Position numbers and translations under genes: made by a program
Notes under the pieces: generated by a model
What the model saw: the letters and a program-made list of their open reading frames with translations, nothing else
The model's database searches: none
What the model was told of the DNA's origin: nothing
Origin: Bacillota bacterium
Lineage (GTDB): Bacteria; Bacillota; Clostridia; Christensenellales; CAG-138
Reading direction: 5' to 3'
Assembly: GCA_023451115.1 (NCBI GenBank)
Contig: JAEXFV010000169.1
Coordinates: forward strand, 1-20,068
Length of the DNA stretch: 20,068 bases
In this document: piece after piece, positions 14,488 to 20,068 of the stretch
Numbering within the stretch: position 1 is the first letter of the stretch
How the letters are laid out: each line of letters starts with the position of its first letter

Positions 14488-16032
14488 GTGGGAGACATTT
14501 TGATCACAGTCGTCGTCGGTGCAGTAGCACTGGGAGCGGGACTGTTGGGTGGCTATTATTATCGGCGTAACATTGCAGAAGCAAAAACGGCCAAGGCCGA
14601 AGAAGCCGTAAAACGAATGTTAGAGGATGCGCAGAAGCGCGCTGAAGAAATCAAAAAGGAAAAGGTACTGGAGGCAAAAGAAGAAGTTATCCGCATCCGC
14701 AATGAAAGCGAAAAAGAGAACAGAGAGCGGCGCAATGAGCTGCAACGGGCGGAGCGCAGGCTGCTGCAGCGGGAAGAAACGTTAGATAAAAAGATTGACG
14801 GCGTAGAACAGCGGGAGAAACAGCTCAACAAACGTCAGGCTGATGTGGAAGAGCTAGAAGCATCCATTTCTGAATTGCATGAACGGCAATTGAAAGAGCT
14901 GGAAACCATCTCCGGCCTGTCTATGGATGCGGCAAAGGAAATATTGCTGGAGAACGTGGAGCGGGATGCAAGGCATGAGGCCGCTATTCTCGTGCGGGAT
15001 ATTGAAGCGAAGGCAAAGGAAGAAGCGGACAAGCGGGCGCGGAATATCGTGTCGTTGGCAATCCAGCGCTGCGCGGCGGATCATGTGGCGGAAACCACGG
15101 TGTCTGTGGTGGCTTTGCCCAACGATGAAATGAAAGGCCGTATCATTGGCCGTGAAGGCCGCAATATTCGCGCTTTGGAGACGGCGACGGGCGTTGAACT
15201 GATTATTGACGACACCCCCGAGGCAGTCATCCTGTCCGGCTTTGATCCGGTAAGGCGTGAGGTTGCCCGCATTGCGCTGGAAAAACTGATTTTAGATGGG
15301 CGCATCCATCCTGCCCGCATTGAGGAAATGGTGGAGAAGGCACGGCGGGAAGTGGACAATCAAATCCGCGAAGCGGGAGAAGCCGCAGTGCTGGAGGTTG
15401 GTGTGCATGGGCTGCACCACGAACTGGTTCGGCTGCTTGGACGCTTGCGTTACCGCACTAGCTATGGCCAGAATGTATTAAAGCATTCCATTGAAGTGGC
15501 CCATTTGGCCGGTATTATGGCAGCGGAGTTAGGCGCAAATGTGGCGTTGGCCAAACGCGCCGGCCTGTTGCATGACATCGGCAAGGCCATTGACCATGAG
15601 GTGGAGGGCCCTCACGTGCAAATCGGCGCGGATGTCGCCAAAAAGTTCCGGGAGAACAACCAGGTGGTGCATGCCATCATGGCTCACCATGGGGATGTGG
15701 ATCCGCAAACCGTAGAGGCGGTGCTGGTGCAGGCGGCAGATGCCATCTCCGCAGCGCGCCCTGGCGCACGGCGGGAAACGTTGGAGAGCTATATTAAGCG
15801 CCTGGAGAAGCTGGAAGAGATTGCTAATTCATTTGAGGGTGTGGATACTTCCTTTGCCATTCAGGCAGGGCGCGAAGTGCGCATCATTGTAAAACCCGAA
15901 GTAGTGAATGATGCGGATACCGTGATTATGGCAAAAGAGGTTGCCAAGCGGATAGAAGCGGAACTGGAGTATCCGGGCCAGATCAAAGTCAATGTAATCC
16001 GGGAAACACGGACCGTGGATTACGCCAAATAA
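14488..16032 (+). CDS. rny: Ribonuclease Y
   Basis: RNase Y is the membrane-anchored endoribonuclease that initiates mRNA decay in many Firmicutes. The 514-residue protein has an N-terminal transmembrane helix (about 2-28), a long charged coiled coil to about residue 190 (AKTAKAEEAVKRMLEDAQKR onward), a KH domain with RIIGREGRNIRALE and PEAVILSGFDPVRREVAR, and an HD domain. In the HD domain, His333 lies in LKHSIEVAHLAG and His362-Asp363 in LLHDIGK, with a further AHHGDV site. The ending GQIKVNVIRETR is typical. Length is normal. The start is GTG at 14488 with GGAGG seven bases upstream. A GTG two bases earlier is out of frame. In many spore formers rny is followed by spoVS or ymdB; neither follows here. 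It has its own promoter and a structured 3' region. Confidence 0.98.
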   Translation: MGDILITVVVGAVALGAGLLGGYYYRRNIAEAKTAKAEEAVKRMLEDAQKRAEEIKKEKVLEAKEEVIRIRNESEKENRERRNELQRAERRLLQREETLDKKIDGVEQREKQLNKRQADVEELEASISELHERQLKELETISGLSMDAAKEILLENVERDARHEAAILVRDIEAKAKEEADKRARNIVSLAIQRCAADHVAETTVSVVALPNDEMKGRIIGREGRNIRALETATGVELIIDDTPEAVILSGFDPVRREVARIALEKLILDGRIHPARIEEMVEKARREVDNQIREAGEAAVLEVGVHGLHHELVRLLGRLRYRTSYGQNVLKHSIEVAHLAGIMAAELGANVALAKRAGLLHDIGKAIDHEVEGPHVQIGADVAKKFRENNQVVHAIMAHHGDVDPQTVEAVLVQAADAISAARPGARRETLESYIKRLEKLEEIANSFEGVDTSFAIQAGREVRIIVKPEVVNDADTVIMAKEVAKRIEAELEYPGQIKVNVIRETRTVDYAK

Positions 16033-16094
16033 AGACGTTTGTTGGAACCGTTCAGGCTTTTGGACGTTTTGCAAAGTCCCTTGCCGCGGTTGGT

Positions 16095-16159
16095 GGCTTT
16101 TGATTACATTCCCCCGAACCCTTTGGGTGGGGACTTCATTCAAGTGTAATGTCAAAGCC
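16095..16159 (+). other. Predicted structured RNA element between rny and the dipeptidase gene
   Basis: The 221-base gap after rny has no supported gene but a nested fold. GGCTTT..GA..TTACA (16095-16108) can pair with TGTAA..TC..AAAGCC (16145-16159), with small bulges. Inside is a strong hairpin, CCCC..ACCC (16112-16121) with GGGTGGGG (16125-16132), loop TTT, two-base bulge GA. No T tract follows either stem. It may be the 3' end of the rny transcript, a processed RNA, or a leader of the dipeptidase gene. It matches no RNA family I recognise. The strand is assigned from the flanking genes only. Confidence 0.35.
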
Positions 16160-16196
16160 TGCAGCTTTTAACCACTTTTTGAAGGAAATACGATCT

Positions 16197-16223
16197 AAGG
16201 ATATGCCTCCTGGGCATATCCTT
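16197..16223 (+). terminator. Terminator-like hairpin upstream of the dipeptidase gene
   Basis: A perfect 11-base stem, AAGGATATGCC (16197-16207) with GGCATATCCTT (16213-16223), loop TCCTG. It is followed by ATTTATG rather than a solid T run, so termination would be weak at best. It ends 30 bases before the ATG at 16254, just upstream of the SD, and could also be a regulatory leader hairpin. Confidence 0.45.
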
Positions 16224-16253
16224 ATTTATGAATAAGGGAATTGGAGGAGGATC

Positions 16254-17186
16254 ATGGAATATTTCATAGCGGATGCGCACTGCGACTTTCTGTATAGCAT
16301 GGTGAACTATGGGCAGGATATTGGCACATTGCAGGGCAACCAGGCAATTCATTTGCCTTTTTTGCGAAAGGGCGGCGTGAAGCTGCAGTTTTTTGCCGCC
16401 TGGATGGATCGGCAGCAGAAGACGCCTTATTTGCAGCAATGCATTTCCATGATTGATGCGTATTATCGCATTTTAGAGCACTATCCACAGGATTTTACCC
16501 CGTTCACCAAGGACTATGACCCTCAAATAGATCCCCATATCGCTACTGTGCTTACCATTGAGGGGGGAGAGGCCATTGAGGGAAGCCTGGCAGTGCTGCG
16601 CACCGTATACCGCCTGGGTGTAAGGGCTATGACGCTGACCTGGAACCATCATAACGAATTGGCTTATGCCGCCTTGAAGCGGGGCGGGAAAGGTTTGACC
16701 GCCCTGGGAAAAGAAGCGGTTGCGGAAATGGGAAGGCTGGGGATAGCGGTGGATGTGGCACATTTAAATGATGCGGGAATTGATGACGTGCTGGCGATTG
16801 CCACGCGGCCCGTGTTTGCCTCCCATTCCAATGCCCGGGCATTGTGCGATACCCCCAGGGCGTTGCAGGATGCTCACATTAAGGCCATTGCGGATCAGGG
16901 TGGCGTCGTTGGCGTTAATTTTTTCCATAAGCAATTAACCAATACGGGCGAAGCATCCATCCATGACATTGTCCGGCATGTGGAACATGTAGCCAAGGTG
17001 GGCGGCGTAAAGTGCTGTGCGATCGGGTCCGATTTTGACGGAATGAATGAATATCCCGTTGATTTAAAAAACAGCGGGGATTTGCAGAAGCTGATACAAG
17101 GCCTGCTGGAAGTTGGATTTACCCAGGAGGAAGTGGCGCGCATTGCTTATGGCAACCTGCGCGATTATATGGTGCAGTTCGTTTAA
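16254..17186 (+). CDS. Membrane dipeptidase family protein (peptidase M19)
   Basis: A zinc-dependent dipeptidase of the M19 (renal dipeptidase) family, which cleaves dipeptides including those with a C-terminal D-residue. The 310-residue protein has all expected dinuclear-zinc residues: His9 and Asp11 (DAHCD), Glu103 (IEGGE), His170 (VAHLND), His191 (SHSNAR) and Asp260 (GSDFDG). The His170-His191 and His191-Asp260 spacings (21 and 69) equal those of the mammalian enzyme. There is no signal peptide or transmembrane helix, so despite the family name it is probably cytoplasmic. The start at 16254 has GGAGGAGG three to four bases upstream. It is preceded by a structured 221-base gap and followed by a possible new promoter, so it may be transcribed alone or with rny. 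The natural substrate cannot be deduced. Confidence 0.95.
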   Translation: MEYFIADAHCDFLYSMVNYGQDIGTLQGNQAIHLPFLRKGGVKLQFFAAWMDRQQKTPYLQQCISMIDAYYRILEHYPQDFTPFTKDYDPQIDPHIATVLTIEGGEAIEGSLAVLRTVYRLGVRAMTLTWNHHNELAYAALKRGGKGLTALGKEAVAEMGRLGIAVDVAHLNDAGIDDVLAIATRPVFASHSNARALCDTPRALQDAHIKAIADQGGVVGVNFFHKQLTNTGEASIHDIVRHVEHVAKVGGVKCCAIGSDFDGMNEYPVDLKNSGDLQKLIQGLLEVGFTQEEVARIAYGNLRDYMVQFV

Positions 17187-17191
17187 TCTTT

Positions 17192-17200
17192 TGCTATAAT
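17192..17200 (+). promoter_or_regulatory. Candidate extended -10 promoter for the zinc-ribbon gene
   Basis: TGC plus TATAAT (17192-17200) is a full extended -10 element, directly after the dipeptidase stop and 47 bases before the next ATG. No good -35 hexamer lies 17 bases upstream (GTGCAG), which extended -10 promoters can tolerate. It could drive the zinc-ribbon gene and perhaps the sigma module behind it. Confidence 0.45.
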
Positions 17201-17247
17201 GGACATGGTATTCCAGGTGTGGGGGGAGCAAGCTGGGAGGAGAGCAT

Positions 17248-17706
17248 ATGGAACAGAAAGCAACATTTACACAGAGAATGCAAAACCTGGCCAAGAGCGT
17301 GTCGGAACGCTCGGGCGAAATGGTGGAGTCTGCCCGCCTCAACGGTGAGATCAGCAGGCTGGAAGCTGACATTGAAGACATTCAGTTTGAATTGGGGCAA
17401 GCCTATTTTGAAGCGCATAAGGATGACGGCACCTGTGAGTTTGGCGCATACATTCAAAAAATATTGGATTGCGAGCGGGAAATCCGTTTACGCAATGAGC
17501 GGTTGTTAGCCAATAAAGGGCTGATGTACTGCCCCAATTGCGACACGGTGATCGGTGTGGATGATGAATTTTGCAGTAAATGCGGTGCGCGTCTGCCCCA
17601 GCAGGCAATACCCGATGCGCAGCGTCCCTGCGCAAATTGCGGGCATTTGCTTACCCAGGAGCAGGAATTTTGTCCGCAATGCGGGTTGAAACAAAATCGG
17701 CAGTAA
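17248..17706 (+). CDS. Coiled-coil protein with two C-terminal zinc ribbons
   Basis: I do not recognise a specific family beyond zinc-ribbon domain. The 152-residue protein has a helical, probably coiled-coil first part (about 1-90, with ESARLNGEISRLEADIEDIQ). Two CxxC-CxxC zinc ribbons follow: Cys95, Cys98, Cys109, Cys112 (YCPNC and FCSKCG), then Cys128, Cys131, Cys142, Cys145 (PCANCG and FCPQCG). There is no signal peptide or transmembrane helix. Such short coiled-coil/zinc-ribbon proteins are frequent in Clostridia with no assigned role; binding to nucleic acid or protein is possible. AGGAG lies five to six bases before the ATG. The STAS gene starts 37 bases after the stop with its own SD, so it may be the first gene of the sigma operon, but a link in function is not shown. 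Confidence 0.8.
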   Translation: MEQKATFTQRMQNLAKSVSERSGEMVESARLNGEISRLEADIEDIQFELGQAYFEAHKDDGTCEFGAYIQKILDCEREIRLRNERLLANKGLMYCPNCDTVIGVDDEFCSKCGARLPQQAIPDAQRPCANCGHLLTQEQEFCPQCGLKQNRQ

Positions 17707-17743
17707 TGGCTCTGCTTGTAAAGCGTAAGATAAGGAGAAAGCA

Positions 17744-18070
17744 ATGCTGAAAAAGCTTCAGTTTGATCAAGGCGCCGGTATTTGGAAGGGCAGCCTGGAG
17801 GGGGAGTTGGACGTATTCCAGGCGCCTAAAATGCTGGAGAGCCTGGAGCAGGCGTTGAGCGCTCATCCAGCCATGATCGTATTGGATTGCGAAAAACTGG
17901 ATTATATCGACAGCATGGGTCTGGGCGCGTTGGTAAAAGCCAATAAGCATGCCCAGAATACAGGCGGACGGGTAACGTTGGAAAACGTAAAGCCCCGTAT
18001 TCATAAGCTGTTTGCCATTACGGGGCTATGCGGTGTTTTCGGCATGGAGGAGGCCTCCCATGAAGGATGA
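17744..18070 (+). CDS. STAS-domain anti-sigma factor antagonist (RsbV/SpoIIAA-like)
   Basis: A 108-residue single STAS domain. In partner switching, the unphosphorylated antagonist binds the anti-sigma ATPase and frees the sigma factor; phosphorylation on a conserved serine blocks this. The phosphoacceptor candidate is Ser57 in LDYIDSMGLGALV, in the position of the usual DSSG loop with Met in place of the second Ser. Strands GSLEGELDVFQA and MIVLDCEKLDYID flank it, and the C-terminal helix follows GRVTLENVKPRIHKLFAITGL. AAGGAG stands six bases before the ATG. Its last 11 bases overlap the next gene. The order antagonist, ATPase-like protein, sigma factor is that of rsbV-rsbW-sigB and spoIIAA-spoIIAB-sigF; the sigma factor is SigB-like, so RsbV-like is the better label. 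Confidence 0.93.
   Translation: MLKKLQFDQGAGIWKGSLEGELDVFQAPKMLESLEQALSAHPAMIVLDCEKLDYIDSMGLGALVKANKHAQNTGGRVTLENVKPRIHKLFAITGLCGVFGMEEASHEG
18046..18058 (+). promoter_or_regulatory. SD-sequestering hairpin at the start of the RsbW-like gene
   Basis: GGAGG (18046-18050) can pair with CCTCC (18054-18058) around the loop AGG, inside the end of the STAS gene. The paired GGAGG is the SD of the ATG at 18060. Only a ribosome finishing the STAS frame would open it, giving strict translational coupling of the two products. Confidence 0.45.
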
Positions 18071-18431
18071 AACCGTAACTCTTACCTTGCCGGCAAAGGC
18101 GCAATATATGACATTGGCACGTTTGGCTGCTGCTGCAATGGCAGGGCAGGCAGGTTTTAATGTTGAGCAGATTGAGGATGTTAAATCGGCAGTAGCGGAA
18201 GCCTGCCTGATGCTGTTACCGGCTGCGGGAGAGCGAGGCGCAATTACGCTGGAACTTTGGGAGGATGCGGGATTGCGTGCCCGTATCTCTGCGCCGGGGC
18301 ATATTTCCCTGGAGCATCTTTCGGACGAACAGGAGTTTGGCCGGTTTTTATTACAGGCGCTGTTGGATCAAGCAGAGCTTGTTCAAACGCAAGAGCACAG
18401 TGAGTATCTGTTGTATCGGGCCTTGGATTGA
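18060..18431 (+). CDS. Degenerate RsbW/SpoIIAB-like anti-sigma factor (ATP site lost)
   Basis: A 123-residue protein in the usual anti-sigma position. Its fold is recognisable from IEDVKSAVAEACLMLLPAA, ITLELWEDAGLRARIS and FLLQALLDQAELVQT, which parallel the N-box helix, central strands and C-terminal helix of SpoIIAB/RsbW. The residues that bind ATP-Mg are missing. Where the family has E-A-x-x-N-A-x-x-H, Glu47 is followed by Met at the Asn position (51) and Ala at the His position (55). The DxGxG box is replaced by ISAPGH, and no glycine-rich GxGxG lid is visible. It is also shorter than normal. It is unlikely to be a kinase, but could still bind sigma or the STAS protein. The ATG at 18060 overlaps the STAS stop by 11 bases. 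GGAGGAGG is six bases upstream, and the frame further upstream lies inside the STAS gene. Confidence 0.72.
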   Translation: MKDETVTLTLPAKAQYMTLARLAAAAMAGQAGFNVEQIEDVKSAVAEACLMLLPAAGERGAITLELWEDAGLRARISAPGHISLEHLSDEQEFGRFLLQALLDQAELVQTQEHSEYLLYRALD

Positions 18432-18444
18432 AGAAGGAGGCAAT

Positions 18445-19200
18445 GTGGAAGCAGCGGGCGCTATCAGTCGATATGACGCTATGATGCAGGAATATTGCCG
18501 CACCAGGGATGTTGCTCTGCGTAACGAATTATTGGAGCATTATGGTTACATCGCTGAAATTGCGGCGAAAAAATTTGCCGGACGGGGCGTGGAATACGAC
18601 GATCTTTACCAGGTTGCGTCTTTGGCCTTATTGCGGGCTTTGGAGCGCTATGATGAAGAACGCGGGGTAAAGTTCGGCAGCTTTGCCATGCCCTCCGTAA
18701 TTGGAGAAATTAAAAACTATTTTCGGGACCGCAGCCGGGCCATCCGATTGCCCCGCCGGGCCAGCGAACAGATGAAGCGTTTGCGGGAAGTACAGGAAGA
18801 ACTGACAATCCAGCTGGACAGGCCTCCAAAGCCGGAAGAAATTGCCCAAACCATGCAGGTGCCGCTGGAACAGGTATACGAGTTGCTGGAAGCACGGGCC
18901 AGCACGCGGATTTTTTCCCTGGACGAGGCTGCCCCGGGCAACAATGGGGAAGAAGGAATGCGCTTGGGCGATTTAATCGGAGAAGAGCCCAGGGAATATG
19001 ATGCAATTGAAAATGCGGATTTTTTAAAGCGGGCGTTTGCCATGCTCACAGAGGAAGAACGCAACGTGATATTGGCCCGTTTTGTAGAAAACAAAAGCCA
19101 ACGGGCAATCGCACAGGACATGGGAGTATCCCAAATGTATATTTCCCGGTTGGAGCGCAGGGTGCTGGCCCGTCTCCGGGAGCAGCTGGTGCAAAACTGA
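18445..19200 (+). CDS. SigB-type alternative RNA polymerase sigma factor
   Basis: A 251-residue sigma-70 family factor of the SigB/SigF/SigG group. Region 2 has GVEYDDLYQVASLALLRALE and KFGSFAMPSVIGEIKNYFRD. Region 3 has IRLPRRASEQMKRLREVQEE and KPEEIAQTMQVPLEQVYELL. Region 4 has the helix-turn-helix KSQRAIAQDMGVSQMYISRL. The LPRR, FSLDE and NKSQ-ISQM features resemble SigB rather than SigF or SigG, so a general stress or envelope role is the best guess. The start is GTG at 18445, four bases after AAGGAGG. An ATG overlapping it is out of frame and soon stops, and in-frame ATGs at about 18481 would truncate region 1-2. It lies between two RsbW-like genes, which suggests partner-switching control. 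Target promoters are unknown. Confidence 0.93.
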   Translation: MEAAGAISRYDAMMQEYCRTRDVALRNELLEHYGYIAEIAAKKFAGRGVEYDDLYQVASLALLRALERYDEERGVKFGSFAMPSVIGEIKNYFRDRSRAIRLPRRASEQMKRLREVQEELTIQLDRPPKPEEIAQTMQVPLEQVYELLEARASTRIFSLDEAAPGNNGEEGMRLGDLIGEEPREYDAIENADFLKRAFAMLTEEERNVILARFVENKSQRAIAQDMGVSQMYISRLERRVLARLREQLVQN

Positions 19201-19269
19201 ATGCTGCATGTTTGAAGGCCTGATTTGCGGTTGATCATATGAGTATGAAACGCAAGGCGGGTGTAGCAC

Positions 19270-19665
19270 ATGGAAAAATGGAGCGTACAGGAACGTTTTT
19301 CGGATTGGGAACAGATGCGGTTGGCAGTAGAAAATGCGCTGACTGCAACTGCCAGCCATATTGCCCTGGAAGAGGGAGTATGGTATGATTTGCGGGTGGT
19401 GCTGCGTGAGCTTGCCTGTAATGCCCTGGAGCATGGGAAGACGCCCGTTGAGCTGTCCATATCCACCTGTTGTGACCAGGAACACCTCCATGTGTTGGTT
19501 TGCGACGCAGGGGAAGGGTTTGATCCCTGTGCCGAAGGAACGCTGCTGGAGGTTGACCAGGCCCGTGGACGGGGGCTGCATATTGTCAACAGCCTCTCCG
19601 AAGCGATGGCTTATAATGCGGCGGCAAATAAAGTGCTGGTGCGCCTGCGCATCGCAGGCGGTTAA
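19270..19665 (+). CDS. RsbW-like ATP-binding protein (HATPase, intact motifs)
   Basis: A 131-residue GHKL-type ATPase of the anti-sigma/serine kinase group (HATPase_c_2). The motifs lost in the protein encoded at 18060 are all present: N-box Glu47-x3-Asn51-x3-His55 in RELACNALEHG, G1 box DAGEGF at about 79-84, and the glycine-rich GRGLHIVNSL at about 100-109. It can be expected to bind ATP and phosphorylate a STAS antagonist, most simply Ser57 of the protein encoded at 17744. RsbT-like or unrelated signalling use cannot be excluded. The SD is modest (AAGGCGG, nine bases before the ATG). The gap to the sigma stop is 69 bases, so co-transcription is likely. Confidence 0.88.
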   Translation: MEKWSVQERFSDWEQMRLAVENALTATASHIALEEGVWYDLRVVLRELACNALEHGKTPVELSISTCCDQEHLHVLVCDAGEGFDPCAEGTLLEVDQARGRGLHIVNSLSEAMAYNAAANKVLVRLRIAGG

Positions 19666-19691
19666 AACAAACAAAGGATGTTCGGGTTTTG

Positions 19692-20068
19692 ATGTTGGGG
19701 AGAATTGGTGTAGCGCTGCTTTTGGTAGCAGCAATTTTATTTACCATGGCTTGCGCGCCGGCGCAGTCACAGATTACAGTGGAACAAGAACAAAAGGAAG
19801 AAATACTGGGCTCACAAACCAGGCTTCCTTTGCTGCCGCCTCAAGCTGGGGATGCGGCCTATGAGGCGCTAAACGGCAAAATCGATATCCAAGCCGCGTT
19901 GATGGATGAAGCGGCAAAAGCGGTTTATGCAGCCTGGCGGGAGCAGGGATACACCGCTTTCACTCAGCAGCGGGCAACGCTGGAAGCCAGCGCAGCGCGG
20001 CTGAAAGCGGCGCTGGAAGCCGCAGCAGAGGCGGGGCTCAAAAAGCTGCTTTCCAGACGGGACGAAGC
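19692..20068 (+). CDS. Exported alanine-rich protein, N-terminal part (cut by right window edge)
   Basis: An open frame of 125 codons continues past the window. The first 21 residues form a signal sequence (GRIGVALLLVAAILFTMAC). Cys21 could be a lipoprotein site, although TMAC is a poor lipobox and cleavage after ACAPA by signal peptidase I is equally possible. The mature part starts with a Gln/Glu-rich linker, then a helical alanine-rich region from about residue 60 (AAYEALNGKIDIQAALMDEA, then ATLEASAARLKAALEAAAEA), likely coiled coil. I do not recognise a family. The SD is weak. It follows the ATPase gene by 26 bases and may be an output or sensor of the sigma module, but that is speculation from position. 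Confidence 0.65.
   Translation, partial: MLGRIGVALLLVAAILFTMACAPAQSQITVEQEQKEEILGSQTRLPLLPPQAGDAAYEALNGKIDIQAALMDEAAKAVYAAWREQGYTAFTQQRATLEASAARLKAALEAAAEAGLKKLLSRRDE

Noticed and set aside
19210..19234. SigB-like promoter GTTTGA, 13 bases, GGTTGA before the downstream ATPase gene
   Set aside because: The -35 is good and the spacing right, but the -10 matches GGGTAT at only three of six positions.

Overview
The window looks like a chromosomal segment of an endospore-forming member of the Clostridia (Firmicutes). The evidence is a clear sporulation sigma factor G, the paired sporulation genes yqfC and yqfD, strong Shine-Dalgarno (SD) sites throughout, frequent TTG and GTG starts, and the Firmicutes-typical order yqfC-yqfD-phoH-yqfF-ybeY-cdd-era-yqzL-recO. 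I cannot name the genus from sequence alone. Base composition is moderately GC-rich, apart from an AT-rich patch near 12200-12300.

Layout. (1) 1-1274, minus strand: the N-terminal part of a chromate-family transporter that runs off the left edge, and sigG with its terminator. (2) 1275-1584: a divergent spacer. (3) 1585-9277, plus strand: the conserved block yqfC, yqfD, phoH, a PgpH-type c-di-AMP phosphodiesterase (yqfF), ybeY, cdd, era, a tiny yqzL and recO. Several genes here overlap by 1-4 bases. An intrinsic terminator sits on the yqzL stop codon, just before recO. (4) 9322-12199: pyruvate phosphate dikinase as its own transcription unit, with a sigma-A promoter, a structured leader and a strong terminator. 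(5) 12210-14356: a three-gene cassette of a DUF2975 membrane protein, a small YozG-type HTH regulator and a DUF4173 membrane protein, preceded by two identical-pattern dyads over its promoter. (6) 14344-17186: rny (RNase Y) with a good promoter, a structured intergenic region, and an M19 membrane-type dipeptidase. (7) 17192-20068: a double zinc-ribbon protein, then a SigB-type regulatory module (STAS antagonist, a degenerate RsbW-like protein, sigma factor, an intact RsbW-like ATPase) and the start of an exported alanine-rich protein cut by the right edge.

How the genes work together. Region 3 combines sporulation genes with ribosome and rRNA maturation (YbeY, Era), pyrimidine salvage, c-di-AMP turnover and recombination repair. 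Region 6 contributes mRNA decay. Region 7 encodes a partner-switching circuit controlling an alternative sigma factor. Its most unusual feature is that the ATPase directly upstream of sigma has lost its ATP-binding residues, while an intact homologue lies directly downstream.

I found no CRISPR array, insertion sequence, phage gene, rRNA or tRNA. The best candidates for something not yet described are the twin-dyad operator of the DUF2975/HTH/DUF4173 cassette, the sigma module with paired degenerate and intact ATPases, and the structured non-coding segments before ppdK and after rny.
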